Positions 30,763 to 32,535 of a stretch of 32,535 nt of DNA are shown here, in pieces. The stretch's first letter is position 1. Every line of letters begins with the position of its first letter. Position numbers and translations under genes: made by a program. Origin of the DNA: CAZCSK01 sp964501265. GTDB taxonomy: Bacteria > Actinomycetota > CADDZG01 > JAHWKV01. The notes below the pieces were generated by a model. It saw nothing but the letters and a program-made list of their open reading frames with translations, did not search any database and had not been told where the DNA came from. The DNA lies in contig CAZCSK010000027.1 in NCBI GenBank assembly GCA_964501265.1, positions 1 through 32,535 of the forward strand. Reading direction: 5' to 3'.

Positions 30763-31528
30763 TTCGATAAGCCGTCCCTCTGCGCGGCACCGGGCGTCGT
30801 CCCGGCTGCGGAAATTCGATGATCTTGGGCGCTTGATCATCAGAAGGAAGGGTAAGGTCGAGGTCCCCGAGGCTGCTGAGAACGGGCCTCGCGTGAAGAA
30901 GCCGACATAGATGTTTTACCAATTCCCGATTCACTTCGGAGACGGTTAGTCCGGCGCTTTGAATCAATTCCAAGGAAGTGACTGATCCCGGCATCCCACA
31001 GGGGACCATGCCAGAGAAGTAATCGAGGTCTGTGCACACGTTGACCGCGAGGCCATGCTTTGAAACGCCCCTGCTGATGTTTACTCCGATCGATGCGAGT
31101 TTGGCGTCTCCCACCCACACTCCCGTCATCCCTTCGCGACGCGTCGAAACGACTCCGAAATGACGCGCCGTTCTGATGATCGCTTCTTCAAGGGTCCGTA
31201 GGTACTTAAGAGAATCCGGAAAGTCCTTGCCCGGACGGCCGAGGTCCAAAATCGGATAGACCACCAGTTGGCCGGGGCCGTGATAGGTGATGCTGCCCCC
31301 CCGATCGGCCTCGAAGACTTCAATCGATCGGCGAGTCAGTTCGTCCCGGCTCGTGGGCAGGTGCTCGGGCTTGAACCCACGCCCCAGCGTGTAGACGTGC
31401 GGATGCTCGACAAGCAGAACAACGTCTGAGATCTTCTGCTCCACACGGCGTTTGTGCAGATCCCTCTGCCACTCATCCGCGACGGCGTAGGGGACGAGCC
31501 CCGCGTCGATCACCTTGATCTCGTGCAT
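30755..31528 (-). CDS. lipB: octanoyltransferase LipB
   Basis: 257 residues from the ATG at 31528; the longer frame to 31645 adds unrelated, Arg-rich sequence. LipB moves octanoyl from acyl-carrier protein to lipoyl domains. Motifs are VEHPHVYTLGRGFK (40-53), DRGGSITYHGPGQLVVYPI (75-93), the catalytic Lys143 in AKLASIGVNISRGVSKHGLAVNV, and Cys177 in VPCGMPG. The start shares one base with the E2 TGA (TGATG), and the 3' end overlaps the E1 start by 8 nt. The tail after about 225 is a non-conserved Pro/Arg stretch. Confidence 0.95.
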   Translation of the reverse strand: MHEIKVIDAGLVPYAVADEWQRDLHKRRVEQKISDVVLLVEHPHVYTLGRGFKPEHLPTSRDELTRRSIEVFEADRGGSITYHGPGQLVVYPILDLGRPGKDFPDSLKYLRTLEEAIIRTARHFGVVSTRREGMTGVWVGDAKLASIGVNISRGVSKHGLAVNVCTDLDYFSGMVPCGMPGSVTSLELIQSAGLTVSEVNRELVKHLCRLLHARPVLSSLGDLDLTLPSDDQAPKIIEFPQPGRRPVPRRGTAYRNG

Positions 31529-32535
31529 CAGCCCTCCGGCAAGTACCCTGCAAGCTCTGAAGCGAAGTCGGCTTCTTCCAAAAGACCTTTGAGATGAGCG
31601 AGAAACTGAGATGCTTCTGCTCCATCGATGACTCGGTGATCCCACGACATCGACACGTAAACCATTTGCCGAATCCCGATCGAATCGGCGCCGTTTTCGT
31701 CCGTCACTACAACGGGGCGTTTCACGACCGCGTCCAAGGCAAGGATGGCGGCTTGGCCCTTGTTGATGATGGGAACTGACAGGATCGAACCAAAAGGACC
31801 CGGGTTGGTAATCGTGAAAGTCCCACCGGCGACGTCGTCGGGGCTGAGCTTCTTGGTTCGAGCGCGGTCAGCAATATCTCGAATTGCGCGAGACAAGCCG
31901 ACGACGGTCATCTCTTCGGCCCCCTTGACCACGGGAACTATCAGTCCGTTCTCCAGGGCTACTGCGATACCCAGATTCACATAATTCTTCCGCGTGATCG
32001 TGCCGTCGCCGTTCCAGGTAGCGTTGACTTGAGGATACTTGCGCAGTGTCTGTGCAACGGCTTTGGCGACAAAAGGTGTCCAGGTGAGCGAGTAGCCTTC
32101 CGCGTTCTTGAATGCAGGTCCCGCCTTCGCGCGCAATTGTCCGACACGCGTCAAGTCAACCTCGACCGTGTTCCAGGCCCGGGCCGTTTCTCGCAGTGAA
32201 GCGACCATGTGCTCAGCAATCGCCTTGCGCATGGGCGTTACTTGGATGAGTTCCTCATCCCCCGCCGCTACTCCACGGTGCGCAGCCGCGACAGGCGGTT
32301 TTTCGGGGGCTTGGGCGGGTGCTTTGTCGGGGGTCGCGCTAGCGGGCGCCTCAGAAGCCGCCTTATCCCCAGGTGCCTGCCCTTTACCATCCGCTGCATC
32401 CAGGATGTCCTGCTTGGTAATGCGCCCGCCGGCACCGGTTCCGGAAACGAGCTTCAGGTCAACCTTCATCTCCGAGGCCAGTTTCCTAACGAGAGGCGAA
32501 AGCACCGCGCGCCTGGCGTCGGCCGCGGGGGCCTC
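31528..32535 (-). CDS. 2-oxoacid dehydrogenase E2 (dihydrolipoamide acyltransferase), 5' truncated by window edge
   Basis: About 335 visible residues; the N-terminal lipoyl domain lies beyond the right edge. The peripheral-subunit-binding domain is at the visible start (SPLVRKLASEMKVDL and VSGTGAGGRITKQDIL). A Pro/Ala linker (EAPASATPDKAPAQAPEKPP) leads to the catalytic domain with RKAIAEHMVASLRETA, NYVNLGIAVALENGLIVPVV, TFTITNPGPFGS and the active-site SWDHRVIDGA (His and Asp). It passes acyl groups from E1 to CoA. It is the first visible gene of the operon and is directly coupled to lipB. Confidence 0.93.
   Translation of the reverse strand, partial: EAPAADARRAVLSPLVRKLASEMKVDLKLVSGTGAGGRITKQDILDAADGKGQAPGDKAASEAPASATPDKAPAQAPEKPPVAAAHRGVAAGDEELIQVTPMRKAIAEHMVASLRETARAWNTVEVDLTRVGQLRAKAGPAFKNAEGYSLTWTPFVAKAVAQTLRKYPQVNATWNGDGTITRKNYVNLGIAVALENGLIVPVVKGAEEMTVVGLSRAIRDIADRARTKKLSPDDVAGGTFTITNPGPFGSILSVPIINKGQAAILALDAVVKRPVVVTDENGADSIGIRQMVYVSMSWDHRVIDGAEASQFLAHLKGLLEEADFASELAGYLPEG

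Noticed and set aside
30763..30840. Extended N-terminus of E1 (26 residues)
   Set aside because: It overlaps lipB and has no family similarity; the internal ATG has a purine-rich upstream site.
31284..31300. tcggggggcagc-like string in lipB
   Set aside because: It encodes the conserved RGGSIT motif of LipB; no palindrome is formed.
1..32535. CRISPR arrays, insertion sequences, tRNA or rRNA genes, prophage
   Set aside because: No regularly spaced repeats, transposase, integrase, or recognisable RNA gene was seen on either strand.

Overview
The window reads as chromosomal DNA of an actinobacterium, probably a deep-branching or uncultivated one. The strongest marker is a WhiB-family Fe-S regulator (9751-9987). 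Consistent with it are mycobacterial-style KorA/KorB, an IlvG-like acetolactate synthase, a YlbL-type PDZ/Lon-like protease and frequent TTG starts. G+C is roughly 55-60% by eye. There are no rRNA or tRNA genes, CRISPR arrays or insertion sequences, and no gene-free stretch over 300 bp.

Layout. 1-4.4 kb: the end of an unidentified gene, a YlbL-like protease, then a leftward run moaE, small membrane protein, mreB, secreted subtilase. 4.5-7.3 kb: a rhodanese-MoeB fusion interrupted by one in-frame TGA, DAHP synthase, and tatA. 7.3-11.3 kb: a luciferase-like oxidoreductase with a DUF302 protein, glutamate formimidoyltransferase, a 27-residue Lys-rich peptide, whiB, an orphan receiver protein, a zinc-ribbon protein and an A-type Fe-S carrier. 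11.3-13.1 kb: moeA between two small genes. 13.3-20.4 kb: rightward envelope and secretion genes (M23-like protein with a broken hydrolase tail, PQQ-type propeller with a frameshift, anchored ABC-type ligand-binding protein, S9 peptidase). 20.4-25.1 kb: leftward korA-korB-ilvG-like. 25.1-27.4 kb: a lipoprotein, 7Fe ferredoxin and lgt. 27.4-32.5 kb: leftward E2-lipB-E1(alpha-beta fused)-lipA, a 2-oxoacid dehydrogenase with its own lipoylation enzymes.

Themes. moaE, moeB and moeA give three separate steps of molybdenum cofactor synthesis. Two routes of 2-oxoacid oxidation lie close together, one ferredoxin-linked (korAB, with a 7Fe ferredoxin nearby) and one lipoate-linked. Lgt fits the nearby lipoprotein.

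Two observations stand out. First, the TGA in moeB replaces the conserved Cys of the 'PSCAEAGVLG' motif. The frame continues intact to the proper C-terminus, and a hairpin with bacterial SECIS geometry follows, so this is a candidate selenoprotein. Second, a 63-bp palindromic element lies in frame, in the same phase, near the N-terminus of two unrelated genes (moaE and the formimidoyltransferase). A half-copy lies at the start of the E1 gene. It behaves like a protein-coding palindromic mini-element.
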